A stretch of 64,000 nt of DNA from Icerya purchasi (GCA_039619475.1 CM077116.1:374180794-374244793); one strand, 5' to 3'. Shown: positions 11,060-22,400, counted from the first letter of the stretch. The notes: generated from the letters alone by a model not told the origin. Numbers and translations are program-made.

Positions 11060-12045
11060 GGAGTTATTTATAAAACAAGTTTAAAATTCATGTTTCCAAT
11101 TTAACGTAACATAAAAGTAATATCAAAAACTAACTATAAACAATATTTATTTAATTAATAATTAAAATTAGCACACCCTACATGTTTCGGAGACACTGCT
11201 TCATGGAATCATGAGGTGAAATACACACACTAAAGTTTAAAATTATACAATGCAAACACTGGTTAATATTGAAAATTCCGATCTATTAAAAATGATATGT
11301 CGTAAATGGTCGAAAAATACATATATATACATATATATAAGTGAAAAAGTAATAAAAATAAATATAAAAATGTAAAATTAAAAAAAACTAAAAAAATAAA
11401 AATCTGAATAAAATGGACTACTATGTAAATCATGTTTTAAAAATTTGAAATAATGGCTTATTATTAAGTGTCTGTATGTTTAATGCAATATGCCTATATT
11501 TATGAATGTAATATGCCTCAGAAAAGTCCAACATTTTCTAGTCATTAATTATTCTCAATATTTTTAAGTCTTTATTCATATCTAGGATAATATTGTGTTT
11601 AGCTGTTATATTATATGTTCGGCCATAGTTGATTTTTCAAATATACCTGACATTGTTTGTCTGTGGCTTTATTATGGTAAATGTTTCTTTTTTTATTTTT
11701 ATTGGCTATCATTTTAAATATTTTCTGTTAAGGTTATTTATGAGATTACTATTGTAATTATTATTGATAGCTATTTTCTTTATAATGTTTAATTCTTGGT
11801 CTTGGGTCCAGGCCATTGGCGCGCCCAGGGTAGGAAAAAAAAAAATTCTTGGTTTATATTTTTATTACTAAGTTGTGATAGTCTATGTAAATATGCTGGG
11901 AAAGAAGATATTTTATGAGAGACTGGATGGATCGATGTGTTGTTTATATGTCCGGTAGTTATTTCCCTTCTAAAAATTTTATAAGAAATCTTAAAATCGG
12001 TATTTTTTTTTTTTAAAAAAAACCTTTTTTGGTATGTTTTCATTA
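11060..12045 (-). mobile_element. Penelope-like element fragment (RT end, endonuclease end, 3' UTR)
   Basis: On the minus strand the piece starts within the end of the reverse transcriptase. FKISYKIFRREITTGHINNT and HPVSHKISSFPAYLHRL are the conserved segment after the catalytic core in Penelope-like elements, where the family usually has F-x-I-Y-R-K-x-T-T-T-D and a H-P-x-x-H-K motif. A short insertion at 11801-11843 interrupts it, after which the frame resumes with NIIKKIAINNNYNSNLINNL. The GIY-YIG core is missing. The C-terminal part of that endonuclease is readable (DMNKDLKILRIIND, then KMLDFSEAYYIHKY). The 3' UTR at about 11171-11220 has the ATGAAG...CGAAACATGTAG pattern often seen in these elements. 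Stops and an internal deletion make it dead. Confidence 0.75.
11801..11843 (+). mobile_element. Tiny A-tailed retro-insertion with 10-bp target duplication
   Basis: The insert begins CTTGGGTCCAGGCCATTGGC, continues with a CGCGCCC-rich stretch, and ends in an A-run (11835-11843, sharing As with the repeat). It is flanked by AATTCTTGGT at 11791-11800 and again at 11844-11853. It sits inside the Penelope-like ORF and removing it restores that reading frame. This is the signature of target-primed reverse transcription with extreme 5' truncation. The source element is unknown. Confidence 0.85.
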
Positions 12046-12349
12046 AATTTTTAACGGTAAAACTTTAAGTATCGGTGCTTTATTTTTGTTTTTTCGTAAT
12101 AATTTTTTTTAGAAAGCATTTTTAGCGCCACCGTCGTTCCATAATTTTTCTCGCGTTCAATCTGGTCGCTCCTTCTCTAATCGTTACACTAAAAGAGCGA
12201 TATTTTTACCAATATTACATTAATAGCGCGCCATTCTTGCGTCAAGGTAATATGGAAAGAACATCGTGCAAAATATTATAAAAAAAGACCTTTTTCTGTT
12301 ACGTTTTAAAATAAATTGCTACATAAATCGTGTTTTTTAAAAAGAATGA

Positions 12350-12760
12350 CGTAATCAATTGAAATTTACTCTTCTATGAGTACTGCGGAAAGACTATTAT
12401 CCGGCCACCCAGGAAGAGACGTCCCATGATGAGGTCTGAAGGTTCCATATTAATACGACATAATAATTCTTGTAGGCACAAGGGGTAATATGAAATAAAA
12501 AATGTTTTATGGCGTTTCGAAGTATGTTAACAATTGAAATCATTATTAATTTTCTTTTTTTTAAGGACGGTATAGCTCAATTGAAATTTACTTTTCTGGA
12601 AGTATTATGGAAAAAATAAAGGCCCGAGGATCCATGTTCGAAGGATCTAGTTAAAAACTTTTTTTTACAAATGCTTATTATAGTTGACCACCAAAAATAT
12701 TACGTTGCTATTTTAAATTATTAATTCCCTTTTTTTTCGAGCAGCTTTTATCGATTAGAT
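12350..12760. repeat. Diverged direct repeat pair related to the 2.7-kb tandem repeat
   Basis: TCAATTGAAATTTACT starts a unit near 12356 and another near 12577, each followed by a similar run of about 40 bases. Downstream, ACAAATGCTTATTATAGTTG resembles the TGCAAAAATTCTTATTATAG segment near 2935. The relationship is weak but ordered, so this is probably an old copy of the same repeat. Confidence 0.45.
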
Positions 12761-12862
12761 GAGATTTGCGTGGGACTTTTTTTGAATGGATCTAGCGGAT
12801 AATTTAATCTTTGCACTTTCTTTTTTTTTTATAATAATTCAAGAACTGGGAAATTATCCCTA

Positions 12863-12887
12863 AAAAAAAAAAAAAAAAAAAAAAAAC
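12863..12887. repeat. Poly(A) run
   Basis: About 24 consecutive As. No target duplication or element 3' end was recognised next to it. Confidence 0.9.
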
Positions 12888-13079
12888 ATTAACCTCGGTA
12901 AAAGTTGTCTTAGAAACATAACCGCAGTTTTTTTAAATTTCTGTTGTAAACTGCGACGAAGTTAAAAAAAAGAATGGGAAGCGATATAAAGCGGTCGTTA
13001 ATTGTTTTTTTTTTTATTATTTTGCCTTTCGAGCCCAGTTTACAGCTTTTGGCTATGGCGAAGATCGATAACGTATTAA

Positions 13080-13870
13080 GACGAATATGCGTGTAATCTG
13101 ATAAATCACAGTTATGTGGACGAGCATCGCTACAGATATTGCATTATGCAAGAATGCACGCGAATGCATGAATTATGGATGATTAGCGATGTCATCACAC
13201 GGTCGATGAAGATGACGACGATGATGATGACGATAGCGGCGGCGAATCATCATGATGGAGCAGCGAAGGTGGAAAAAGTAAAGTTCGACCGCGTTTTATT
13301 ATTACATATTATATCTCATAAATATACCACCACGATTTCCCCGCCGACCGACGCCATTTTCCCATATCTATAATGTTCGACTGCGTGTGTGTTTACCTGT
13401 CCCCTAACCGTCCAATTAGAACGGTAATCTAAAGGTCGCTCCGGAGTACGACCTTTAATTATAGTTTATATATGCACATCGGATAAAGCGAAAAAGGACA
13501 AAAAAAGAAAAAGAAAAAAAAACTGTCACTGGTATATATGCAGCGAACGGTGCACGCGTGTACACTGGTTTCGCCGATGCCTGTATGAGAGCACAATCCG
13601 TTGTTATCTATGCGCGCGCGGAATATTTACATATTGTCCGGTGGGTGATAGGAGCTGCACGGCGACTAGCAGCGCGAAGAAAAATAACAGAAAATAAACC
13701 ATATTTTGAGCATATTATTACATGATAATCCTCCTTCGCGATGCCTGAAAAAAGTGCGTGCGATAGATACCGGCTGAATTCCCCGTTACAACATATTCCG
13801 AGACCGCACAACGTAAAATTTTATTACGTTTGTTCTCGCGAATTATACATAGTGACTCTTGTCCATTCCC
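13080..13870. other. GC-richer apparently unique stretch
   Basis: This region has more CpG and higher sequence complexity than almost any other part of the window and shares no block with the repeat families here. It holds a GATGATGACGA-type imperfect repeat (about 13205-13250). Short frames (85 and 67 codons) have no recognised motif. It may be host sequence such as an exon edge or regulatory DNA, but nothing in the sequence proves this. Confidence 0.35.
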
Positions 13871-14314
13871 ATAATTTACATAGTCAAATGCGAGCTATCT
13901 AACCTAACCTCTTTTCGACACGTCACACACACGGACAAACAATAAAATAATTCAGTTCTGTGAAAATTTCGATAGGTATTTAGGTCAGTTTTAGACGGAG
14001 ATGGAACGAGTTCTGACTGTGCATCGATTAATAAATAGCTCTCTATGTACGTACACGAATTGGAAATATGCAACAGACGATATGAGACGATATGACAGGG
14101 GACGGTTTTTACGAAAAATCTCCTTTTTGCAATTTCAAAACTGCACGTACCGACTTCACTCCGAAGGTTTAAAACACGTACAGAAATAAAGTAGAAATTT
14201 TTTGATTTTTTAAACACACCATTCTAACTCTAATCGTCAAATTGAAATTACTGAAACATAAAAAGATTTAAAAATGTATTTTTAGAAATAACACCCACGA
14301 TCAAAATTTACAAC

Positions 14315-14372
14315 GTAATCCTTAGGTCGGCTCCCATCAGATTTTATAACGAAAAAATGTCCCAATTTTATA
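14315..14372 (+). repeat. F1 family fragment, opening end
   Basis: TTACAACGTAATCCTTAGG, then CTCCCATCAGATTTTATAAC and ATGTCCCAATTTTATATAAT, matches the first 60 bases of F1. It is broken off by an AATAAT microsatellite. Confidence 0.75.
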
Positions 14373-14559
14373 TAATAATAATAATAAAAAAAAAAATACA
14401 ACCAATAATTTATACCATAAATTTGATTAAACTATCGAAACAACTTAACATACTACAGCATATGTAAATAATATACTTTTTTTTGAATTTCCATAGTATT
14501 ATTAAATTAGCGATATAGTCTTTACATGCTTAAACTTATGGTGGGGCTATCTTATTCAT

Positions 14560-14750
14560 CAACCTGCACAGTAATAAGAAGTGTATTCATTATGTTACCA
14601 AAAACGAAAACTGCCACTGAACGCAAAAATTACGGACAAAGTAAAATCGGTCTATATAAATATGAGTTACGCGCGAACAAACATAAAAAAAAAACAAAAC
14701 ATACATGACGAATATAAAAACCGCCTGCTCTTTGGGAGTCGGTAAAAATT
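14560..14750 (-). repeat. GACTTC-family repeat, head end (reverse)
   Basis: On the minus strand, TACCGACTCCCAAAGAGCAG is followed by TTCGCGCGTAACTCATATTT and TATATAGACCGATTTTA. It parallels the minus-strand copy ending at 33095 and the plus-strand head at 38255. It directly adjoins F1 sequence at 14755. Confidence 0.7.
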
Positions 14751-14754
14751 AAAA

Positions 14755-14832
14755 TATTACAAACGTTACATAAAATTGGGACATTTTTTCTAATGGGGCT
14801 AACGCCGGCGTTAGAATTACGCTGTAATTAAT
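14755..14832 (-). repeat. F1 family fragment, opening end (reverse)
   Basis: ACATAAAATTGGGACATTTT, then CTAATGGGGCTAA and TTAGAATTACGCTGTAATTA, is the reverse complement of the F1 opening. The (TA)n run at 14843-14872 starts a few bases beyond it, as beside other F1 copies. Confidence 0.75.
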
Positions 14833-14836
14833 ATAT

Positions 14837-14882
<46 letters not shown>

Positions 14883-14885
14883 GAA
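14833..14885. repeat. (TA)n / (TATG)n microsatellite
   Basis: A TA-dinucleotide run with TATGTATG at its right edge, adjoining an F1 end. Confidence 0.9.
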
Positions 14886-15189
14886 CCTTTTTTTTTAAAT
14901 CATTATTTTATCACACTTTTTTAAATTTGTTCATTCTTTGTAAAATATTCATTAGAGTCAATTCGGTGACATTTGTGGAGGTCCCATAGCTTGGCCCATT
15001 GCAGCTTCGCCCGCGAGATGTGTGCGTAGGATCATACATTTTTTATCAATAAGTAATAATATGTGTTTTGTGAAATAATAAATTTATTATACGTCAATAA
15101 TAATAATAACGCATGTATATGCAAAATAATAATATGGATAAAAACATTAATTTATCAAATTTATGGTGATTTATTTATTTATTATTACA

Positions 15190-15960
15190 AAAAAAAAACG
15201 GCGCTCTGCTCATCAGGTTATATGCAACCGGAGACTACGAGAGGTATTAGATTAGGTGTAGCGGTTTAAGGTTTTCTAAAAAGAGGAAGAAGAGATTGTC
15301 GAGTAAAGTCTTCAGAAAAAATCTCGGGAATTGAGTGAGGGAAAATCAAGAGAGGATCTTGAAGCGAAGGACACGAAAATAAAATGTGCGATATGCTGAG
15401 AAGGTAGTTTTGACAGAAGAGACAGATCGGAAGATCAAGACGTTGGATTATGTGAGAATTAACGTATGGGAGATTCTAAGTCGGGTAGGGATGGTGTTCT
15501 TCTTTTTGGATCGGAATGAACTGGAAGCAGGGACCTATTCGGTTTAATCGTTAAGAGTTGATTAGACGGTTGAGATGACCGAGATTGTTGCCAGAAATGG
15601 GAAATCAGGTAGTAGTACTTCATATAGGATCTGATATCGAAAGAAGTAGACAGAGAGATAATTTAAGGAAAGTAGGAAACGTCCTTGACTGTTTGATCAA
15701 TGATTTCATTACCAGAGAGATTCCTACATGACTAGATATGAAATTGATCAGGATATTAGCAAGTCTGAGAGAGTTGAGTAGAGAAGGAAAACGTGTCGTA
15801 CGATAGGATGGGAAGACTGCGGATTCTGTAATTGATAGGAAACTACTGATTGAGTCAGAATTTATGAGATATCTGGAGTGAGGATCGGAAGAAGTTAAAA
15901 ATTCGAGGCATTTTAGGATGGCGAAGAGTTCAGCGGTAAATATATAGGACAGTGTTTGGG
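15190..15960 (-). mobile_element. Non-LTR retrotransposon ORF2 3' part: RNase H and zinc-knuckle end
   Basis: On the minus strand the fragment opens with FTAELFAILKCLEFL, then YLINSDSISSFLSI, then INFISSHVGIS and GNEIIDQ. These are the catalytic Glu, Asp, His-context and final Asp segments of the RNase H domain carried by R1/Jockey/I-type LINE ORF2 proteins. After several frame changes comes LPICLFCQNYLLSISHILFS followed by CPSLQDPL, the C-x2-C-x(~10)-H-x4-C element typical of the ORF2 C-terminus. All four RNase H segments are present but at least three frameshifts make the copy dead. The plus strand therefore looks GA-rich over this span. No poly(A) tail was identified at the 15.19-kb end. 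Confidence 0.8.
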
Positions 15961-17229
15961 AAAAATTTAAGGTTACTACAACAGCAAACTACAGTAATTG
16001 AGTAATAATTTCGAATTTGAGTATAAACAAAATTCTCCCGGTAACAAATATTAAAAATTCTGTTGCGCGATTTATTATTTCTCTGCGAAGAAAATAATAA
16101 AAAACACTACAATAGTAAATTCTCCGCAGCGAGTACAGCAGCTAGGCTAGGAGCGCCACTTGTATATACTTAAATTATGTCACGGAGGTGCAGAAGTAAC
16201 AGCACGCTGTGCGTCTTTACCAATGTTATCTAGAGTTATTTACCGTAGTAATCGTTTTAGTTAAATTTCTACATTTAATTTATATTTACTATGATAATCG
16301 TTTTATTTAAAATTTTATAAAAATTCATTTTTTTTTTGTACATCCCGGTGTACCACTGGTCGCAACCTCATATTTTATGAGGGAGAGGGGATAGAAAACT
16401 CAGTCATACCTTAAAATCTTCGCTAGGACATCACGAATACACCCTGATAATTTCAGTACAATCCGTCGTTCCCCCAAAAGTCATAGATCTATTTTCTTAA
16501 TGTCTCTAAGAGAAGGGAAGACGATTAAACACGAGTTCTTCTTCTCTTAAGAACCTTAAAAGTCCTAGAAGCAAAAGTAAAAATTATTTCTTATTTTCTC
16601 GCGCCTCCTGAAAATACCCGTGCCCCGGATTAAGTTACAATTTACATCATTAGGCTCCGTGTTCTTAAAAACCACCGAACCCACAATGTAGTACGACGAA
16701 CGTTTATTCGACAAATCGCGACTGATTACTCCTCCAAAGACAAAATTCATTTTTTTTTGTTTTGTCCTAGTAGCGGATGTACATGCAGTTACCGTTTTTT
16801 TGTTTTGTGGGAGTGCAGATGATCGAATTTCATCGTCTAAGAGGAGAAGGACGCCCGCGCCACTTCAGTTAATTTAAAGTTTCCAATTTCCGAATGTTTC
16901 GAAATCTTCTTCGTTCTTATAAAAACCGCGGTTCTTTTCAGTTCATTCTTTTACCCTCCGTCAAATGGCTCTCTGCCTAACATGTATTAAACACAAATTT
17001 CGTAAACCTTGAATCATCAACAAAATAATCCTCGCTGAGCGCAAATTTATCTTGCTCCTCAGTTCAGTAAAACAGCTTTCAACACCGAGTATTCTAAAAA
17101 CTTACATACACGTAGGTACGCATAAACAGATGAAACCCAATAGGTTCTCCGACAATACATATCTACTGCGTTTCAAATGAACTTCCAATTAGAGCGCTTT
17201 ACATTATCCCCGTTTTTTAGAGGCAGATT
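15961..17229. other. Unassigned DNA
   Basis: No recognised element. A 61-codon minus-strand frame at 16565-16750 has no known motif. Confidence 0.4.
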
Positions 17230-17400
17230 ATAGAAAATTCTCTCTCTGTCATCTGGAGAAGATTGCTTGCGTCAGTTCCTCTTGATTATGAACCTTCGTA
17301 GTCCCCGGACCAGTAAATGAATTGCAGACTTCCATTGATAGAGTGTAATTCGGACAGCTGAAACACTAGACTGCTCTTTCCTTTAACGTTTGATCGTCCA
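17230..17400. repeat. Two-block dispersed repeat, copy A, block 1
   Basis: ATCTGGAGAAGATTGCTTGC, then AACCTTCGTAGTCCCCGGAC, then TTCGGACAGCTGAA recur in the same order at 27700-27860. Roughly 80 percent of bases agree by eye. Block 2 of the same repeat lies at 18450-18680, 1.05 kb away here but only about 0.4 kb away in copy B. Confidence 0.8.
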
Positions 17401-18449
17401 ATTAGTTTTTATACTTTTTCCTTTATATATATGCAAACGGCTTTACTATAATAAACTGTTTGCTACAGGTAATTCGAGAATTCGTAAGTTCAAGGAGAAA
17501 AAAGTAATATAAATTTAAATGTCAACAGCGCAATATTACAGAGATATTTTGACGGAAAAAAAGTAACGTGTTAAATCAGGAGAAGAACTTTGTCTCTGAA
17601 AATAGCCACTATAATTGTGTTTTAGTGATTCTATCATGGCAGAGGAAAGAATTACTCGGGAAATTGTGTCGATCGGTGACATGATCGGTGTACCGTCGCA
17701 GGAATTTCTAATAGCTTAATCAGCGTAGTCGGTTGCGTGTGTGTAAATCGCTATAAAATAGCAGAGCAGACGAACGGTTTCTACCTGTTGTGACAGTGCT
17801 TCTACTCGTTTTGATATCCGATGATATATGTCGTTTTATGGACGTTAAATGGAAAGCAAAATAATACAAAATTTTCGATAAAAGGACAAAATGACGATTG
17901 TTAAGAGAACATTTATTTTGTTCAAAATTAAGTATAATCTATACTAAGAAGAATTGAAATTCCTAAAAGACAAAGTCGCAACGAGGGAAATTAAGCGATT
18001 CCAGTCAACGAAGGAGATTCAACAGTTCTAATCACAACGGAGGAAGATTCGGCGGATTTCTGACATTTTAGAATAGACGTATAAAGCAGCTTGGACATGG
18101 AAGTCATTTTACTTAATTGTTTGTATTTTATTTTGTTCTTCTTGTTGTACGAATGTTATTTATTATTAAAATTGGCGAGTATATGTGAGAAAGTGTATGT
18201 GGGGCACCTCGTAATGTCGGATGGGTTTTCGTCGTACGCGAGGGAGCAGCGTTCAGCTTTATTCTCTACTTTGTGATCTTCAAAAAAATTATAATTCATA
18301 AGTTCGCAAAATTATTTCAATTTTTAAAATTTTTTAGGTGTGTTTATGAAGGTAGAAACTCTCGCGATCATAACAATTTCTATGTTCTACACTTTTCGAC
18401 ATTAAGAGCGGTGTACGGTATAGACAGGTAGAAGCAGAAAAAAGGAGCT
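17401..18449. other. Unassigned DNA between two repeat blocks
   Basis: This spacer is longer than the matching spacer of copy B and I could not align the two. It may contain an insertion into copy A, or copy B may have lost sequence. Confidence 0.4.
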
Positions 18450-18680
18450 ATGAACCATCTAGAATGATTAAGATTAAACAATTAAACAAAAATTATGGTT
18501 TTTAAAAATGATGTACGTCCCAAAACCAGTTGTTGTAATGATCTTCCCGAGCAACCAACTGCAGTGGTGGTGATGTTGTTATGAGCTATTACACGGTCAT
18601 TTGTCACAGTAAAATGGTTAGTGTTCATCGATCATTATTTTTTGGTAGTGGTCGTGAGTTTCGCGCTGACTGTCATCGCT
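18450..18680. repeat. Two-block dispersed repeat, copy A, block 2
   Basis: TTTTTAAAAATGATGTACGT, then ATTACACGGTCATTTGTCA and AGTAAAATGGTT, match 28300-28435 (TTTTTAAAAATGATACACGT, ATTATACGGGTATTTGTCA, AGTGAAGTGGTT). Order and spacing are conserved. Confidence 0.75.
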
Positions 18681-18921
18681 GAGTTATTTAGAAATATTTA
18701 TAAAACGTTGTTACCCGTTTCCTTATCGAGTTTCAAGGCGCAAAGAAAAAAATAAATTCAAATTCGACAAAGGACATGTTTGAAAAGGGGTTGAGATTAG
18801 GCGATCACTTTTAAACTCCGTGCCCAATGTTTGGACTTACTGGGACGACGCGTCATTTTTGCATAGCTGAAGCAGTTATGAATTTATCCGGATGTGTTGT
18901 GGCACCTCATTTTTTCCCCTT

Positions 18922-18986
18922 TTTTTTGGGACATTTTTTCGAATGGCGGGTAGCCTAAGAATTACGTTGTAATTAATACTCCTATG
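18922..18986 (-). repeat. F1 family fragment, opening end (reverse)
   Basis: GGGACATTTTTTCGAATGG and CTAAGAATTACGTTGTAATT, the reverse complement of the F1 opening. Confidence 0.75.
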
Positions 18987-19034
18987 AGCTGTGCTTTATT
19001 GCATTTGTCACCAGGTGTTTAGGTTTTACTCGTA

Positions 19035-19165
19035 AATATGGCTAGGTATCATGGGATTTCGGGAGTTTTCTAGTTCCGGATCCAAGTCGCTCCCATGTGT
19101 ATGTATACCTAATCTGAAATTGAATATTGGTTATATCAGAAAAATCTGGGAAAGTAAAAGTGGTT
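19035..19165 (-). repeat. Dispersed repeat family R2, copy 2 (reverse)
   Basis: On the plus strand, TTCCGGATCCAAGTCGCTCC and AAAATCTGGGAAAGTAAAAG are the reverse complements of matching parts of 1800-1905 and 33680-33785. It sits between two F1 fragments. At 33.2-33.8 kb R2 also follows an F1 copy directly, so R2 and F1 are neighbours at two sites. Confidence 0.7.
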
Positions 19166-19179
19166 GAGAGAAAGGAACT

Positions 19180-19232
19180 GGCTAGAATTACGTTGTAATT
19201 AATATATATGTATGTATATATATATATATAAC
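19180..19232 (-). repeat. F1 fragment plus (TA)n microsatellite
   Basis: CTAGAATTACGTTGTAATTA is the F1 opening box in reverse, followed at once by a TATG/TA microsatellite. Confidence 0.7.
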
Positions 19233-21469
19233 TTTCATTATAAAACCATGGCGACAGATTCTGCTAACAATGCTCAAGAGCCTGGTTAAAGCTGTTTTAA
19301 ATAAAATTATGCACTCTATTTTTAATAAATGGGAAGAGAGGACGGAATAATTTACCTTTTAAAATATAATTGGTAATAATTGTTATTAAGTAATAGGAAA
19401 GGCTTTAAGGCACCATTTTCTTCTCCGTTTTAGCCTTCTTCTTAGATTATCCCGAAGAATGTTAGTATTTGATCTTTATTTCTGAAAAAACCACGCTGGT
19501 ATTGCTCAACATGAACCGTTTTGACAAATGGAATATCTAAATCTTTATGTAACGTTAAAATTTTGGTGCGGACGTGATTGTACTGAAAATAATTGTCTGT
19601 TGTTTTTAGATCTGCCTAAAGTTGCTTTTACTAATGTTTCCATACAGCTCAAGACCATTCTTCCATATCGGCGCTATGACTATTAGTAGACGGATTTTTT
19701 CAATCTTAAAAATCTAGCACAGATTTCTTTCCCACTGGAGGATACAGTAGTTTAGCAAGCACGAAGATTTTCTTATGGATTTGTGCGACATAAAAACGCC
19801 ACGTTGGGCCAGTCAAAATACACACATCCGATTGATTAATCTCAATATTGTTTATTTTTTGATTTATAACAAGTGACAAATCTATTTGTAAAGGCCACTC
19901 TTGTGGACACTTTTGTTCGCTAAATTACAAAGTTTAGAATTTTTCTTTCCTCCGATATACCATTGATTCTTACAACAATTAACGAGAATATAAAATACTC
20001 ATAAGAATAATTCTTTCTCTCTCTCTATATATATGTATATATGTCATATGTATTCCATTTTCTTGCCGGAATCGAAAAATCACAAGCGCTTGTTTTTAAA
20101 TGAGAAATAATTTTTATTTTCAACCGATCAATTTTAAAACTTTATACATTTCAATTGGAAAAATAACGTTTTTATAATTATTTTGTAATTTGTAAATGAC
20201 TCCCTTTTAAATTTTTTAAAATATCAGCGTTAACGTCATACTAGCCCTGTAAAACAACATGAAATAAGAACGACTGAAGAGAAAACGGTAAAAAAATATT
20301 TTCCAGTTTACATATATACCATTAACGACTACAACATTTTTACGCGGAGAGCAATGAGAAATTCTGCCATATATATTTACCCCCGCGTTATTTTGTAATG
20401 TTTTTACGTTACGAAAGTCGTTAAATAAATCCCTGCGCAAATCGTAAATTACATCTATCGATTTTGAAAATTTCTTTGATAGCTTGAAAAAAGTTATTAT
20501 TACTAGGGATAAATTGCAGAATTAATTGAAACCAAGACTGTCTATAAAAATTACAAAAAACTATCCATTCGGATCATATGTAGCTTGTAATGTTTCCATG
20601 GTGAAGTCTTCGAATTTTGTATACATATGTGTATATATTTAAAACTGGTAATAAGTGTGCAAAAAATAACCTGATTTCGGGAAAGATATGGAACGGCTGG
20701 GGTTTCAGAAATTACGATAACTAATTCCGAAGGAAAATACTACTAGGAAATTTAAATAATCGTTGCCAACGAAACCAAACTACCGATTGCCGGATTAAAA
20801 TAGTAGCCCACTTAGAATGTATTGAATAGATTCAGCAATTTTACTGTAAAATATAGATGGACCATAGATTGAACGACAGCGAGGTTAGTGTTAGCAAAAG
20901 TGCAGGAAGTGGAGCTGGACAGATCATGCAGTCGAAAGTGATTAAGAAAGTGGTTTAAGAAGAGTGATTATTGGAACAAGAGTTAGACTAAAATGTGAAC
21001 TTTTGAAAAATAAAAACGAACTATTCAAGGATGAAATTTAAAAAAAATAATAATAATGTTCGGAAAAGTCAGAGAATATAGAGTTACCTTCAATATGCGA
21101 TTGGGAACTCCCAACAGATCCGGATAAAGATTACGAAGGAGGAATACAAAACTGCAGGAGTGACTAAAAAACGGGTAAAGAGGTTGATCGAATCAAGTAT
21201 TTTATCCTGGTGCAAGTACAGTTAAAACTTTTCACGTTTAGCGGGCATCATGGAGGAACATCATTACAACCGATCCGGATGAGATTTATCAATTTTAATA
21301 GTATGCAACTAATAGTAATGGCAATATTAAAGAAAAGTTCAGGTTTCTTAATATTTTCGTAGCAAATGGTAGAGCTTCGTATTTAGGAAGAAATTAGAAA
21401 TGTGTTCGAACGTCAAAGATACAATTAAGAAAAAAAATTTACAGTTTTAAACGCTGAGCTTTTTTGTTT
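19233..21469. other. Unassigned DNA
   Basis: About 2.2 kb without a recognised element. One 74-codon frame on the minus strand (20216-20440) has no known motif. A purine-rich stretch at 20870-21260 is partly open in short pieces, but I could not match it to a family. Confidence 0.45.
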
Positions 21470-22215
21470 TTTTTTTAGCCTGGATAATTACAGTTTATTT
21501 GACCAGCAAGTTATAATTAGAGTTTGTAATGAAAAATTACTGGAAATAGAAAAATAAGGAGTGGAAAGCAAGGAGAGGAAATTCCATCCTACAATATGGC
21601 TACAACTACTACAGAGAGCAGTGCCCACAGTGCTCGATGAAATTAACGAAAAATTAAAATAACAATTAAAATAAGTTATCATTCTGCAATACGGCCGCAA
21701 CTGCAGTGCCCGCAATGCCAGATGAAACTCAAACAGAAATAAAAATGTTCCGAAAAAAAACAACCAACTCACAATATGACCACAGCTGCATGGCAATGCT
21801 CACAATGCCAGATAGAAAAAAGAGGAAGTAGCCACCCTGCACAAAGACTACAAAGTAAGAAAGAATGAGAACGTAATAAATAAATGAATAAAGAATAAAA
21901 TGAAATAATACTAATCGCCTTCATTATTAAACTAGTAAACTGTAATGGATGGGGGAAAAAAAATTGAATAAGAAAAAGTTTAATTAACGCTCTTGTTTCT
22001 CGTCAATAAACTTAAAAAAACAAAATAAAACTTTATCACTGGAACAAAGTAGATAAAAAATACGCAATGGATGATAAATGCTATACGATATAAGATCTTT
22101 AAAAAATACAAGTCTCTCTCGTTATCAAACTGGTCGCAATTAAATAAAAAGTGGTTAATATCTTCTCTAAAATTTAGTCGACAATAATTATTGCAACCTA
22201 TGCAGTATCCCGTAT
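21470..22215 (-). mobile_element. LINE-like family X, 3' region (copy 1)
   Basis: The element runs on the minus strand and ends at a T-run (about 21470-21478) equivalent to a poly(A) tail. Its body aligns with 26615-27090. Shared segments include CCTACAATATGGC, a GCAATACGGCCGCAACTGC unit repeated about three times, AGAAAAAAGAGGAAGTAGCC and CTTATCACTGGAA-like words. The 102-codon minus-strand frame here consists of the internal repeat units, rich in C-G-H-I-V-x-W, and is not conserved between copies, so I do not call it a gene. Confidence 0.65.
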
Positions 22216-22344
22216 TCTTTAATGTTATTCATTCGCGGCCGAATCTAAAAACTGCACTATACTCGTTTTGCTGCTATTGATCGAAAAAAAAATTCTTCTC
22301 CAGATATGTATTTTCACCTCTTCCGTGTATTTCGATTTCTTCCT

Positions 22345-22400
22345 TTTTTTCCTTTTTTTTTTTTTTTTTTGGCCGGCGTTAAATGCATATATTTTGAAAA
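22345..22400 (-). repeat. T-run with a possible retro-element 3' end
   Basis: About 19 T are followed by GGCCGGCGTTAAATGC. On the minus strand this reads as a GC-rich end, CGCCGGCC, directly before poly(A), similar to the ends at 44092 and 61858. No target duplication was found. Confidence 0.35.

Noticed and set aside
21488..21796. 102-codon Cys/His-containing minus-strand frame as a zinc-finger protein
   Set aside because: The repeated C-G-H-I-V-x-W words come from a tandem repeat inside family X and are not conserved in the second copy.
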